This document shows, one piece after another, positions 46,865 to 54,883 of a DNA stretch of 64,000 nucleotides. The first letter of the stretch is position 1. Each line of letters opens with the position of its first letter. The stretch is from Clostridium massiliamazoniense (GTDB lineage Bacteria; Bacillota; Clostridia; Clostridiales; Clostridiaceae): contig NZ_LN879467.1 of assembly GCF_001403635.1 (NCBI RefSeq), positions 310,001-374,000 on the forward strand. The letters are read 5' to 3'. The notes under the pieces were generated by a model, which did not search any database, was not told the origin of the DNA, and saw only the letters and a list, made by a program, of their open reading frames with translations. The translations under genes and the position numbers were made by a program.

Positions 46865-46881
46865 ATATACACTTTGTATAT
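46865..46881. promoter_or_regulatory. Inverted repeat in the amidohydrolase promoter region
   Basis: ATATAC and GTATAT around ACTTT, 52 bp upstream of the amidohydrolase start. Possible secondary regulator site; short and AT-rich, so weak. Confidence 0.35.
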
Positions 46882-46928
46882 AATAATTATATCAAGTTGT
46901 AAACTTAGGTCAATGTATAAAAAAACAC

Positions 46929-46950
46929 TAAATGTCTCTTAAAAGACATT
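46929..46950. promoter_or_regulatory. Strong operator candidate between amidohydrolase and TetR genes
   Basis: A 22-bp dyad with arms AAATGTCT and AGACATTT around CTTAAA, 49 bp upstream of the TetR start. Size and symmetry are those of a TetR-type operator. Confidence 0.65.
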
Positions 46951-46999
46951 TTAATAAATATTGTTTAAAAAAAATAAATTATAGATATGGAGAAATGAT

Positions 47000-47605
47000 A
47001 TGTCTAAAAGAAAAAAAATTGATCCACGTGTAAAAAGAACTACTAAATATTTAAGAGATGCATTTATCGATCTTCTAGAAGAAAAAGATTTAGATATGAT
47101 TAGTATTCAAAATATTACAGATAGAGCTGAGCTCACTCGAGGAACCTTTTATTTACATTACGAAGATAAGTATGATTTTATTTCAAAAATTATAAATGAA
47201 ACTTTAGAAGACTTAATTGAGCAAGTAAAAACTGATCAGACAAGTAAAGATAATCCTCAAATTTCATTTATTAACCTTTTTGAATATATAGCTAAAAATC
47301 ATAATTTCTTTAGGGTTATGTTAAGTGATAGGGGACCAAAAGAATTTCGACATAGTATATTTGAAATTGTTCAAGAAAAAATATATGGAAATTTACTTTC
47401 AACTATTGTAAATTCAACTGAAGACTTAATAATACCTAAAGATATTTTTATTAGTTATGTTATTTCTGCACATATAGGTGTTATAAGTTCTTGGTTAGAA
47501 AATGGTATGAAGTATAGTCCTACTTTTATGGCTACAACTTTAACTAAGTTAACATTCGAAGGACCATTACAGGTTATTGGTTTACAAGATAAAATTAAAT
47601 TTTAG
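47000..47605 (+). CDS. TetR/AcrR family regulator of the amidohydrolase
   Basis: A 201-residue protein. Helix-turn-helix ISIQNITDRAELTRGTFYLH then YEDKYDFISKI; ligand domain ends GVISSWLENGMKYSPTFMAT. Paralogous to the TetR at 41738 (both end with a GPL-x-VIG-like tail, FEGPLQVIGLQ versus LIGPLRAVGMR). Divergent from the amidohydrolase, with a 22-bp dyad between them. The terminator at 47754-47770 lies about 150 bp downstream. Confidence 0.88.
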   Translation: MSKRKKIDPRVKRTTKYLRDAFIDLLEEKDLDMISIQNITDRAELTRGTFYLHYEDKYDFISKIINETLEDLIEQVKTDQTSKDNPQISFINLFEYIAKNHNFFRVMLSDRGPKEFRHSIFEIVQEKIYGNLLSTIVNSTEDLIIPKDIFISYVISAHIGVISSWLENGMKYSPTFMATTLTKLTFEGPLQVIGLQDKIKF

Positions 47606-47753
47606 ATATCGTCATTAACTAAAATTTAAAATTTTTTCTGTTTATATATTCCAAAATAAGAAAATAGTATGGCAATATTAGGAAGTATCTAAATTAATTT
47701 ATGAAAAAATGAGTATAATTATTTTTTTATATTAATTATTTTCTAATCAGAAT

Positions 47754-47770
47754 CACCCGTTTAACGGGTG
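47754..47770 (+). terminator. GC-rich terminator hairpin
   Basis: CACCCGTTTAACGGGTG followed by GTTTATTTTA, an exact 8-bp stem. Ends the TetR transcript; the rest of 47606-47997 is AT-rich without a gene. Confidence 0.8.
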
Positions 47771-47997
47771 GTTTATTTTATATATATAATTAATTTATTA
47801 CTACAACTACTATTAGTTCTTTAAAATGCTATTACTTATCTGATATATATTTATAAACTTTTTGTAAGTACTAATTTAAGGAATAATATTTCGATAAAAA
47901 GTCATATATTGTTTACATTCAATATATAGCTTTTTCTATTGTTAATAATTACTATTATATATGAAAAATTTAAATCTTATATAATGGAGAGAAATAA

Positions 47998-48441
47998 ATG
48001 AAAAAAATATCAGTAAAAAACAGATTTAAAATACTTATACCTTATTCACTCATTTTATTTATTAGTTTTAGTGTTTATGACATATTAAGAATAACAGAAT
48101 TTATGGAGAAACAATTTCTTATTACGTCTATAGCTATTTTAATACTTGTTTTTCTTTTTACAAGTACTATTTGGGATGTTACAGCTTTTTACTTATTATT
48201 CGGAATCACTATGTTGTTTTTATCACAACAAAGATATTTTGTAGAGGATGTACTATTAGACATGTCAATTCCAGGGAGTATACCTTTACTTTTTAAGGCA
48301 CTAGCATTTGAATCCTATAGAAATAATGTTCTTATTGATTTTAAATTATTAGCTACAAAGTCATCTATATATATTATAATTTTATATAGTCTAAATTTAT
48401 TTATCTTATTATTATCTAAATTTATTCATCGTAAAAAATAA
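47998..48441 (+). CDS. Membrane protein of unknown function (147 aa)
   Basis: About four hydrophobic segments (ILIPYSLILFISFSVYDIL, FLITSIAILILVFLFTST, AFYLLFGITMLFLSQQRY, SIYIIILYSLNLFILLLSKF) and a basic C-terminus (FIHRKK). GGAGAG precedes ATG. Not recognised. It is followed by a short decayed membrane-protein fragment and a terminator. Confidence 0.65.
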   Translation: MKKISVKNRFKILIPYSLILFISFSVYDILRITEFMEKQFLITSIAILILVFLFTSTIWDVTAFYLLFGITMLFLSQQRYFVEDVLLDMSIPGSIPLLFKALAFESYRNNVLIDFKLLATKSSIYIIILYSLNLFILLLSKFIHRKK

Positions 48442-48752
48442 AATATTTCTAAATATATTTAAAGTGATCCATAGAATAAAAACTGAATATTTTATAAATT
48501 ATAAATATAGAAAAGAAATATAGAGTCAAAACTTAAAACAATAAGATATTCACTAATTGCAGTTGTTTTAGCATTTTTCAATATTTTTATTTGTACTTTT
48601 AATTATACTACGTCTTTATTAACTTTTTTTATTACTATTATTTATTAATTATTTTCTAATAAATAAAAAAGGGGCTGTCTCATAATAGAACTATTTTCCA
48701 TATCCAAACAAGAGATAGAGAATTTTAAATGATATCATGCTGTTTAAAGAAA
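48442..48752 (+). other. Short membrane-protein fragment and spacer
   Basis: About 48520-48645 encodes IRYSLIAVVLAFFNIFICTF and a few more residues with no credible start, a gene stump. AAAGGGGCTGTCTCATAATAG at 48669 onward is a partial copy of the terminator arm at 48753-48802. Confidence 0.4.
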
Positions 48753-48802
48753 AAGGGATTGTCTCTAAGTAGGAATTTTATTCCACTTTGAGACAGTCCC
48801 TT
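48753..48802. terminator. Long terminator hairpin
   Basis: Arms AAGGGATTGTCTC and GAGACAGTCCCTT with inner TAGGAAT/ATTCCA, at the 3' end of the minus-strand membrane protein gene. Confidence 0.85.
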
Positions 48803-49673
48803 ATAACACTTTATGAAAGCCAATTACTTGATTAGAGTGAACACCAATTACAAGTATTACTTTTTCTCCATTTTTAAAAATACGATTTTTAGAATTAAAA
48901 GTTATTTCTTTATTATTACCTTCTAGAATTTTAATAGTATGATATCCTCCAGTTCCCCTTCCACTTTGTCCATAATTAATACAAGTTCCTTGACATTTAA
49001 TAAATGAATTAAATTTACAATCTAAAATTTGTTGAAATGGCTCTTGTGAAATAAAAAATATACTACACGCTATTATAAATAGCATACTTGTAATTATATT
49101 AAAATTCAAAATATTAAAATATATTAGCGGTGCACTTAAAGGTACCAATATAAAAGTAAAATATAAAATTGTTGTTATTAAAGAACTTATAAAACCTTCC
49201 CATTTATTATATCTTTTTAATTCATTTTCACCTATTATTTTTACCTCTTTATGCTTCCATAAATAACGTAAATTATTGTATGAATAAGAAAAGTTAAAAA
49301 TTCCAATAAAGAATACCTCACTTGCTATTATCATTATAGGTATTGAAATATAAAAAAATTGTTTTTTAAATAAATACATTCCTATAATTATACTATAAAT
49401 AACTAATATACTAGTAAAGTACTCCTCCCTTAATATATTAATATTAATTTTCCTTTTAATGATATTTCTCTTTATTTTTTTTATTTCTCTTAAACAGAAG
49501 AAAAATAATATTGTTGGTATCATATAAATATTAAAGATAATTATTTTATCAATAAAAGATAAATCATTATCAAATGCATATGATGATGGAATTATTAAAA
49601 ATGCAATATTAGCTAATAAAAAACTTGCAATATAAATAAGCTGACGAAAAGTAATATAAATTTTGTTATACAC
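48801..49673 (-). CDS. Membrane protein with C-terminal soluble domain (about 290 aa)
   Basis: About six hydrophobic segments fill residues 1-210 (QLIYIASFLLANIAFLIIP, YFTSILVIYSIIIGMYLF, LITTILYFTFILVPLSAPLI). The last 70 residues form a small beta domain with CQGTCINYGQSGRGTGGYHT and GEKVILVIGVHSNQVIGFHK. AGGAGG is too close to ATG 49679 but 7 nt from GTG 49673, so GTG is favoured; the frame is open to 49742. Function unknown. A degraded paralogue of the C-terminal domain lies at 50700-51215. Confidence 0.65.
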   Translation of the reverse strand: MYNKIYITFRQLIYIASFLLANIAFLIIPSSYAFDNDLSFIDKIIIFNIYMIPTILFFFCLREIKKIKRNIIKRKININILREEYFTSILVIYSIIIGMYLFKKQFFYISIPIMIIASEVFFIGIFNFSYSYNNLRYLWKHKEVKIIGENELKRYNKWEGFISSLITTILYFTFILVPLSAPLIYFNILNFNIITSMLFIIACSIFFISQEPFQQILDCKFNSFIKCQGTCINYGQSGRGTGGYHTIKILEGNNKEITFNSKNRIFKNGEKVILVIGVHSNQVIGFHKVL

Positions 49674-49915
49674 TTTCATTCCTCCTAAAAAAGGTGGTAT
49701 TAACATACGAAGACTAATCTTATTAAAATTTGAGCATATCAATAGAATTGTGTAAAGTTTAAATAATTTGTATAATCACCCATCTTTATGTATTGGATAG
49801 AATCCCCTTATTTTATATTATAGTAATTTGCTTTTCCTTCACCACTCACTTATAATTTACCATTTGCATTTGATTTGTATCTTTTAAATCTGCATTTTGA
49901 ATAATAAAATTAAAA

Positions 49916-49943
49916 TAGTATTAACATTATTGTTATCAATACT
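49916..49943. terminator. ACAGTATTAA-type terminator 4
   Basis: Arms TAGTATTAACA and TTATCAATACTA, downstream of the 188-residue minus-strand gene. Confidence 0.65.
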
Positions 49944-49966
49944 AAAACTTATAAAATTTAATAAAT

Positions 49967-50533
49967 TTATTTTTTATTATTTTTTAAAAATACTGTGATA
50001 TCTAAAATTCCTATAACTTCTAAAATCAATAATATTACTGCGAACAATATAACTATTATTTTTAGAATTGGATGGTTTTTATAAAGAACAAAAGCTAAAA
50101 TATATCCAATTATAAGTGTAAAAATTAATGCACCACATCCTTGTTTTCTTTCACTTTTTTTTAATCTAATAATTGTGTCTTCTTGTTCTAAATATTCCAC
50201 AAATTTTTGTAATTTTATAATTTGCTCTTGCGTTATACCAATATTTTCATTTTCCTTTCTTTCTTTTACTACTAAACTATAAAAATCTCTATTTGCAGTT
50301 GTTACAACTTTAACTGAAAATTTTCCTGAAGTAAGATTTTTAATATCCTCTCTATACATTCCCCTTCCTATAAACCTATTAAGTGATTCTGCATAATAAG
50401 TTAACTCTATATCCAATTTTTTATCACTTAAATTACTATTAATTATTTCATTATATTTTGACTCATATTTATCTATAGCTTCTTGTATATTGCAATTACA
50501 TCTTGGAGTTTGAGGCCCTCTTGCTGCTCCCAT
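49967..50533 (-). CDS. Protein with C-terminal membrane hairpin (188 aa)
   Basis: The N-terminus GAARGPQTPRCNCNIQEAID is unusual, with CNC close together. A helical charged middle (KYESKYNEIINSNLSDKKLD, ENIGITQEQIIKLQKFVEYL) and two C-terminal membrane segments (GALIFTLIIGYILAFVLY, IIVILFAVILLILEVIGI) follow. AAGGAGGG precedes ATG. Family not recognised. It probably sits on the inner face of the membrane. A terminator for converging transcripts is at 50598-50630. Confidence 0.62.
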   Translation of the reverse strand: MGAARGPQTPRCNCNIQEAIDKYESKYNEIINSNLSDKKLDIELTYYAESLNRFIGRGMYREDIKNLTSGKFSVKVVTTANRDFYSLVVKERKENENIGITQEQIIKLQKFVEYLEQEDTIIRLKKSERKQGCGALIFTLIIGYILAFVLYKNHPILKIIVILFAVILLILEVIGILDITVFLKNNKK

Positions 50534-50597
50534 TATTTTCCCTCCTTTTATTCTATACTAATTAGAATAACACATATTTATTGCATAAAGTATACAA

Positions 50598-50630
50598 AAA
50601 GGCATCTAAAATTTTCTTTAGATACCCTTT
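50598..50630. terminator. Hairpin upstream of the 188-aa gene
   Basis: Arms AAAGGCATCTAAA and TTTAGATACCCTTT. It ends transcripts coming from the decayed region at 50.7-51.2 kb on the minus strand. Confidence 0.75.
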
Positions 50631-50699
50631 CAACTAAATTAACAACATGCCAAATGCACATAAAAGTTCTGTCTCTGTTTCTATTAAATCACCTAGGGT

Positions 50700-51215
50700 A
50701 ATTTACTGCAATTTCAAATAATCCTTCTAATCCTTCAAAACTATCAATAAATACTTTTCCTAATTCAGTTATCACTATTGCAATTCCATTCTCTATTTGT
50801 ATAGCTTTTGAACTTAATATTTCTATCAATAGTAATATCATTACCTTTAAGTTTTAATCATACTAAAAAGTTAAAAAATGCTCCATTATTCTTTTTGAAA
50901 AAACTGCATGTATTACTGTTATTCTATCGCCAAATTTATAGGTTTTTATTGGCGCTGATATAGTGATAGTTCTTTCATTCCTATAATCAGTTACAACTTA
51001 ACCAGTATATCTACTTTTAGGATCAGTTATTTTATCTGTACAGCCCCCTTCTATTTTAGTATATTGATTTAGAAAAAGATCTAATATATATCCTCTATTT
51101 AGATATATAAAAATTATTAAACATCCTATAATATTTTATAATACCCCCTAGCTCCTCCTTGTCCACTTTGTCCATAGTTAATACAAATCCCTTGACATTT
51201 AATAAATGTAACGAT
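50700..51215 (-). pseudogene. Degraded paralogue of the C-terminal domain of the 48.8-49.7 kb protein
   Basis: Minus-strand pieces are FIKCQGICINYGQSGQGGAR (about 51215-51155), GGCTDKITDPKSRYTG, VVTDYRNERTITISAPIKTY and FGDRITVIHAVFSKRIMEHF (about 51040-50880), then FIDSFEGLEGLFEIAVNYP (about 50750-50695). The first matches FIKCQGTCINYGQSGRGTGG of the intact gene almost exactly. Many stops and shifts; no membrane part survives. Confidence 0.6.
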
Positions 51216-51413
51216 TACAAAAAACAAAGCTAGTAGATTTTAATAAGGTTTATTCTACACTATCTATTCTAAACAAAAAAGTAGGTTAAACTTTAAAATT
51301 CAAGTTTATTTATAATTAATCTCTATATCTATTACTAATACCTAATGTAATTTTTGTAACTTTTAAACAAAACAGTTATAATATAATTATTTTATGAAGA
51401 TTAGGAGACATTT

Positions 51414-51848
51414 ATGAAACGATATTATAGAATCTATATGCCTATTATATATATTATTTTAAATATATATTTATTGTGCTATAATCTTAAATTTACCTCA
51501 TTCAAAAATATAAATATTATAAATAAGAAAAATATTATAATAGCATTAATAATATTTTTCTTATTTATGTTTTTAATTTACTTTATAATATTAAAAAGTA
51601 TTTCTTATATTAGCTATTATTTATTTAAAGCTCAAACAGCATTAATAGTTAATATTATAATTTTATTTTTTATTTACTTTTTTACACTTAAAAACCTTGG
51701 TTTATTATTTAGTTTTATTTATGCTTTTTTTACAAGTATTTATATATCTTTTTTATTAAAATCAAATGTTAAAATGCCAATATTAAAATTATCTTTATTT
51801 TATAGTTTTACTTTATCAATATTAACACTAATATTAACAATTTTTTAA
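51414..51848 (+). CDS. Four-helix membrane protein (144 aa)
   Basis: Four to five hydrophobic segments (YMPIIYIILNIYLLCYNL, IIIALIIFFLFMFLIYFIIL, IIILFFIYFFTLKNLGLLFS, LSLFYSFTLSILTLILTIF) separated by short basic loops. TAGGAGA precedes ATG. Not recognised. A dispersed repeat follows within 50 bp. Confidence 0.6.
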   Translation: MKRYYRIYMPIIYIILNIYLLCYNLKFTSFKNINIINKKNIIIALIIFFLFMFLIYFIILKSISYISYYLFKAQTALIVNIIILFFIYFFTLKNLGLLFSFIYAFFTSIYISFLLKSNVKMPILKLSLFYSFTLSILTLILTIF

Positions 51849-51895
51849 GGATCACAAATAAATAACAAATTTAATAATAATTTAGAAAATATTTT

Positions 51896-51998
51896 ATCTG
51901 ATAGCTAGAGACTGTAATACTCCTATCTTCTATAAGCAGGAGACAAACAGCCTCATGCTTCTAGACAACTACGACTTAATTATTAACTAGAGTTTTAC
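51896..51998 (-). repeat. Dispersed intergenic repeat, copy H (tail plus middle)
   Basis: On the minus strand: GTTGTCTAGAAGCATGAGGC, CTCCTGCTTATAGAAGATAG, GTATTACAGTCTCTAGCTAT, CAGATAAAA. The tail is almost identical to copy J (56353-56490); the hairpin head is changed. Confidence 0.75.
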
Positions 51999-52416
51999 GT
52001 AATAAAATTGCTTTTTCTCTTATTTCTTTTTCTTCCTCATCTTTAGGCTCGTCTAAAGAAATATTATGTTCTATTTTCTTTCCTGTTTCTTCATTTACTG
52101 TTACAAAAGTTAAGAAACCATCTATTACTATATCTCCTGTCATGGAATCCTCAACTGATACATAAACCATCAGGCTTGTTTTGCCACAATATGCAACTCT
52201 ACTTGTAAGCTTTATAAGTGAACCATTCTTAACAGTTTTTTTGAATGACATTCCATGTAAATTACGACAAACAATATTAGATGGACTTTTATATTCAGAT
52301 GCTGCTGCAATAAATGCTGTTTCTACAAACCATGATGCTGCACGAGCTGCAAATAACGTTCCATGATGATTTAAATCTTCTCCTTTTACTAAATGAATAG
52401 TTTGATATTTTTCCAT
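51976..52416 (-). CDS. Acyl-CoA thioesterase, hotdog fold
   Basis: A 146-residue single-hotdog thioesterase. GEDLNHHGTLFAARAASWFV at about residues 12-31 and SLIKLTSRVAYCGKTSLMVY are the conserved acyl-CoA hydrolase blocks; an acidic tail follows. It hydrolyses fatty acyl-CoA. AGGAGG precedes ATG 52416; the frame is open to 52467 without another site. An unusual cluster of repeated motifs (52480-52549) lies upstream. No partner gene adjacent. Confidence 0.87.
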   Translation of the reverse strand: MEKYQTIHLVKGEDLNHHGTLFAARAASWFVETAFIAAASEYKSPSNIVCRNLHGMSFKKTVKNGSLIKLTSRVAYCGKTSLMVYVSVEDSMTGDIVIDGFLTFVTVNEETGKKIEHNISLDEPKDEEEKEIREKAILLRKTLVNN

Positions 52417-52479
52417 ATAAATTCCTCCTATGTTAACTAATAAAAAACTCTTAATAATTTTATACAACTTGTCTTATTG

Positions 52480-52600
52480 TAAGTATCTATAACTAAACCG
52501 TTCTTTACATAAGTAACTATCTAAATCTTGATTTAGTTATAGGAACTTACTCAGCGAGCAATGCGAGTCTAGTTTCCTTATAAAAAAGCAAATTTTATAT
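52480..52600 (-). promoter_or_regulatory. Three-copy motif cluster upstream of the thioesterase gene
   Basis: TAAGTATCTATAACTAAACC (52480-52499), TAAGTAACTATCTAAATC (52510-52527) and, inverted, GATTTAGTTATAGGAACTTA (52530-52549) are three copies of one motif. The second and third can also form a hairpin. A more GC-rich piece, CAGCGAGCAATGCGAGTCTA, follows at 52552. The set lies 65-185 bp upstream of the thioesterase start and could be operator sites or a structured leader. Confidence 0.5.
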
Positions 52601-52645
52601 CTATTTTAACATAAGATTTTTCTTTTTAGTTAATTCTCTGAAATT

Positions 52646-52738
52646 TCACCTAATAACTAGTGTCTATAATACCCTATTCCTCTCTAACCTAGAAATAAAG
52701 AAACACTAGTCCTTAGATAACTTACAAAGTACTTAAAA
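52646..52738 (-). repeat. Dispersed intergenic repeat, copy I (tail)
   Basis: On the minus strand: GTAAGTTATCTAAGGACTAG, TCTAGGTTAGAGAGGAATAG, ATTATAGACACTAGTTATTA. Diverged tail of the repeat family. Confidence 0.6.
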
Positions 52739-52746
52739 CTTTAGTT

Positions 52747-52986
52747 CTATAGCTCAGCTAAATCCTTTAAGAGTCTTATATTCTTTACCTTGTCTTCCTT
52801 TGAAGAATTAAGTTGCATATTTTCATCGTAATTATTATTGTAATAATTATATTCTTCTGTGAACATATTTCTACCGAAAGATGTAAATTCAGAACTTTGT
52901 GGATTTTTAACCTCAACTTCTATGTACCTTATATCCTCATTTTTAATTGCATCATCAAATATATGTAAAAATTCTGTTTTTTTCAT
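52747..52986 (-). CDS. Small hypothetical protein (79 aa)
   Basis: An acidic soluble protein with an Asn/Tyr-rich middle (EEYNYYNNNYDENMQ) and charged ends. AAAGGAT precedes ATG. Family not recognised. No membrane helix or signal peptide. Single-gene unit between a repeat and a terminator. Confidence 0.55.
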   Translation of the reverse strand: MKKTEFLHIFDDAIKNEDIRYIEVEVKNPQSSEFTSFGRNMFTEEYNYYNNNYDENMQLNSSKEDKVKNIRLLKDLAEL

Positions 52987-53097
52987 AACGCCAAATCCTT
53001 TCTTTGATTTTAAAAATATATAACTTGTTTACTGAATAATAATTATACTTTCTATTAGTTTCTCTTCCTAACTTAATACTATTCATTAATATAAAAA

Positions 53098-53122
53098 AAC
53101 AACTAGGTTTCTCCTAGTTGTT
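53098..53122. terminator. Terminator of the hydrolase operon
   Basis: Perfect arms AACAACTAGG and CCTAGTTGTT with a 5-base loop, T-run on both strands. Confidence 0.9.
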
Positions 53123-53127
53123 TCTTG

Positions 53128-54093
53128 TTAATTTTCTATAACTTTATTAATGAACTCAACAATTGCTTCATACATTTGATCTAAAGCAGGTTGTTCTACA
53201 GGATAATGTCCACCATTTTTAAGTTTTGTTATTTTCACATCTACCTTTTTTATTCTGTTTAGAAATGGTGTGCTTAAATGTAGTGGTGTCCAACGATCCT
53301 TATCTGGTTGTGTTAAAAGTATTGGACATACATCAAAGTCTTCAGGCTCCATATAAACCTTAGGATAGCAATAGGATTCTAAAAACTTCATTGTAGCACT
53401 ATTACCAGCTGATGTTTTATCTCTCATAAATATTTTCATAGCCTCTGGATCATTACATAAAGCACTCATTTTAGAAGCAACACTCATTTTAAGTTTAAAT
53501 CTACTTAATCCTATGTTAGAACATAGCTTTGTCATTGGAACACCCACAGCACTCATAAATTTATTATTTGTAGTTTCATTACGAACTTGTTGAGAATTCT
53601 GATCTAGAAAAGTCATTCCAACTATGCCTTTTACCTTTTTATTTTTGCATGCAACATGATAGGTTTCCATACCACCTGCACTTAAACCATATAAAACAAT
53701 GGGTCTTTTATCTAATCCTAATTCATAATTAATATAATCACTAGCTAAATCTACCCAATCATCATAAGTCACTAAAGCTCCCTTTTTAACTTTAGTCATT
53801 CCGTAAGTTGGCATATCAATAGCAATTGTTTCAAAGCCTGCCTTTGCTAATGGTCCTCCTATAATCATTGATAATTGTCTTCCATTTGTACCAACACCAT
53901 GTAATAAAATCACCTTGGCTTTTGCATTTTTATTTCTAAAACAATCTAAATGTACTTTATGCCCTTTCCAATCCCACCATTCTTCTGTTGGTTTATAATC
54001 ATTTGTAAAATGAAATTTTTTTGATAAAATTTCTTGTAGTTCTTTCCATTCCTTTTGTTCCCTATAACTCATAATATCATTCCTAATACTCAT
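53128..54093 (-). CDS. Alpha/beta hydrolase (esterase/lipase-like)
   Basis: A 321-residue hydrolase. The oxyanion-hole segment VILLHGVGTNGRQ is near residue 62, the nucleophile elbow GLSAGG near 145, an acid in the QPDKDRWTPLHL region, and the catalytic His near 300 (KLKNGGHYPVEQ). Substrate unknown. The ATG at 54093 has AAGGAGGG 9 nt upstream and lies inside the end of the Crp-like gene (11-base overlap), so the two are one operon with coupled translation; ATG 54072 is an alternative start. Confidence 0.86.
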   Translation of the reverse strand: MSIRNDIMSYREQKEWKELQEILSKKFHFTNDYKPTEEWWDWKGHKVHLDCFRNKNAKAKVILLHGVGTNGRQLSMIIGGPLAKAGFETIAIDMPTYGMTKVKKGALVTYDDWVDLASDYINYELGLDKRPIVLYGLSAGGMETYHVACKNKKVKGIVGMTFLDQNSQQVRNETTNNKFMSAVGVPMTKLCSNIGLSRFKLKMSVASKMSALCNDPEAMKIFMRDKTSAGNSATMKFLESYCYPKVYMEPEDFDVCPILLTQPDKDRWTPLHLSTPFLNRIKKVDVKITKLKNGGHYPVEQPALDQMYEAIVEFINKVIEN

Positions 54094-54676
54094 CTCTAAT
54101 AGCCCTCCTTATTCTGCTAAGTGATACTGGAGATATTCCTAAATAAGAAGCTATATAAGCTTGGTTCACTCGTTCTTCTATATCTGGATGATTTCTTTTA
54201 AATTCTAAATAACGCTCAGTTGCACTTTTTATTTGGAATGCATTTTCTCTATTCATTTTATAAATAAGAGTTTCCTCAAGTTTTTTTATGTATATATCAA
54301 TAAGTACTTTTTCACTAAAAAAATACTCTTTTAACTCTCTTGCATCAAATTCTAATGCAACTATATCTTCTAAAGCTTCAAATCCCTCTTCACTTCTACT
54401 ATTTGTAAAAAGACTTTCTCCAATACAAAAATCATATTCTTTAGTAAAAGTTTTAGTTACATCATTCCCTTGCATATCTAAATAATAACTACGTGCAATT
54501 CCTTTAAGTATAAAATATGTCTTTCTCATAGGATCACCAATTCTAAGAATTAATTCTCCCTTTTTAAAAACTTTCTCTTTTCCTAAAGCTTTTATATTAT
54601 TTAATATATTATTTAATATATTATCATTTATATCTTCATCAAATTTATTTTTAACTATATTTATAAATTCCTTCAT
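54083..54676 (-). CDS. Crp/Fnr-type cyclic-nucleotide-binding-domain regulator
   Basis: About 197 residues from ATG 54676 (AAGGAG 8 nt upstream). A cNMP-binding-like beta barrel fills residues 30-120 (VFKKGELILRIGDPMRKTYF, ILKGIARSYYLDMQGNDVTK), and a C-terminal helix-turn-helix reads QAYIASYLGISPVSLSRIRR. The Arg/Glu pair that binds cAMP is not evident, so another effector, or none, is used. It is co-transcribed with the following alpha/beta hydrolase, its probable target. Confidence 0.86.
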   Translation of the reverse strand: MKEFINIVKNKFDEDINDNILNNILNNIKALGKEKVFKKGELILRIGDPMRKTYFILKGIARSYYLDMQGNDVTKTFTKEYDFCIGESLFTNSRSEEGFEALEDIVALEFDARELKEYFFSEKVLIDIYIKKLEETLIYKMNRENAFQIKSATERYLEFKRNHPDIEERVNQAYIASYLGISPVSLSRIRRAIRDEY

Positions 54677-54830
54677 GGTCTCACTCCTTATTTCTATACC
54701 TATTGTACTTATATTTTTAATATAATTCATTAACATATGTTAATAACTTTTTATTTTTAATAGTTTAATCTCTTTCTACTTATTTCTGATTTTCCCCAAA
54801 TATATTTTTTCTACTATAAATAAACATGAA

Positions 54831-54861
54831 AAAAAGTGACAAATAAACTTCGTCACTTTTT
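54831..54861. terminator. Terminator of the MATE gene
   Basis: Perfect arms AAAAAGTGAC and GTCACTTTTT with an 11-base loop. Confidence 0.9.
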
Positions 54862-54883
54862 AAAATTTAAATATTAATATTTT

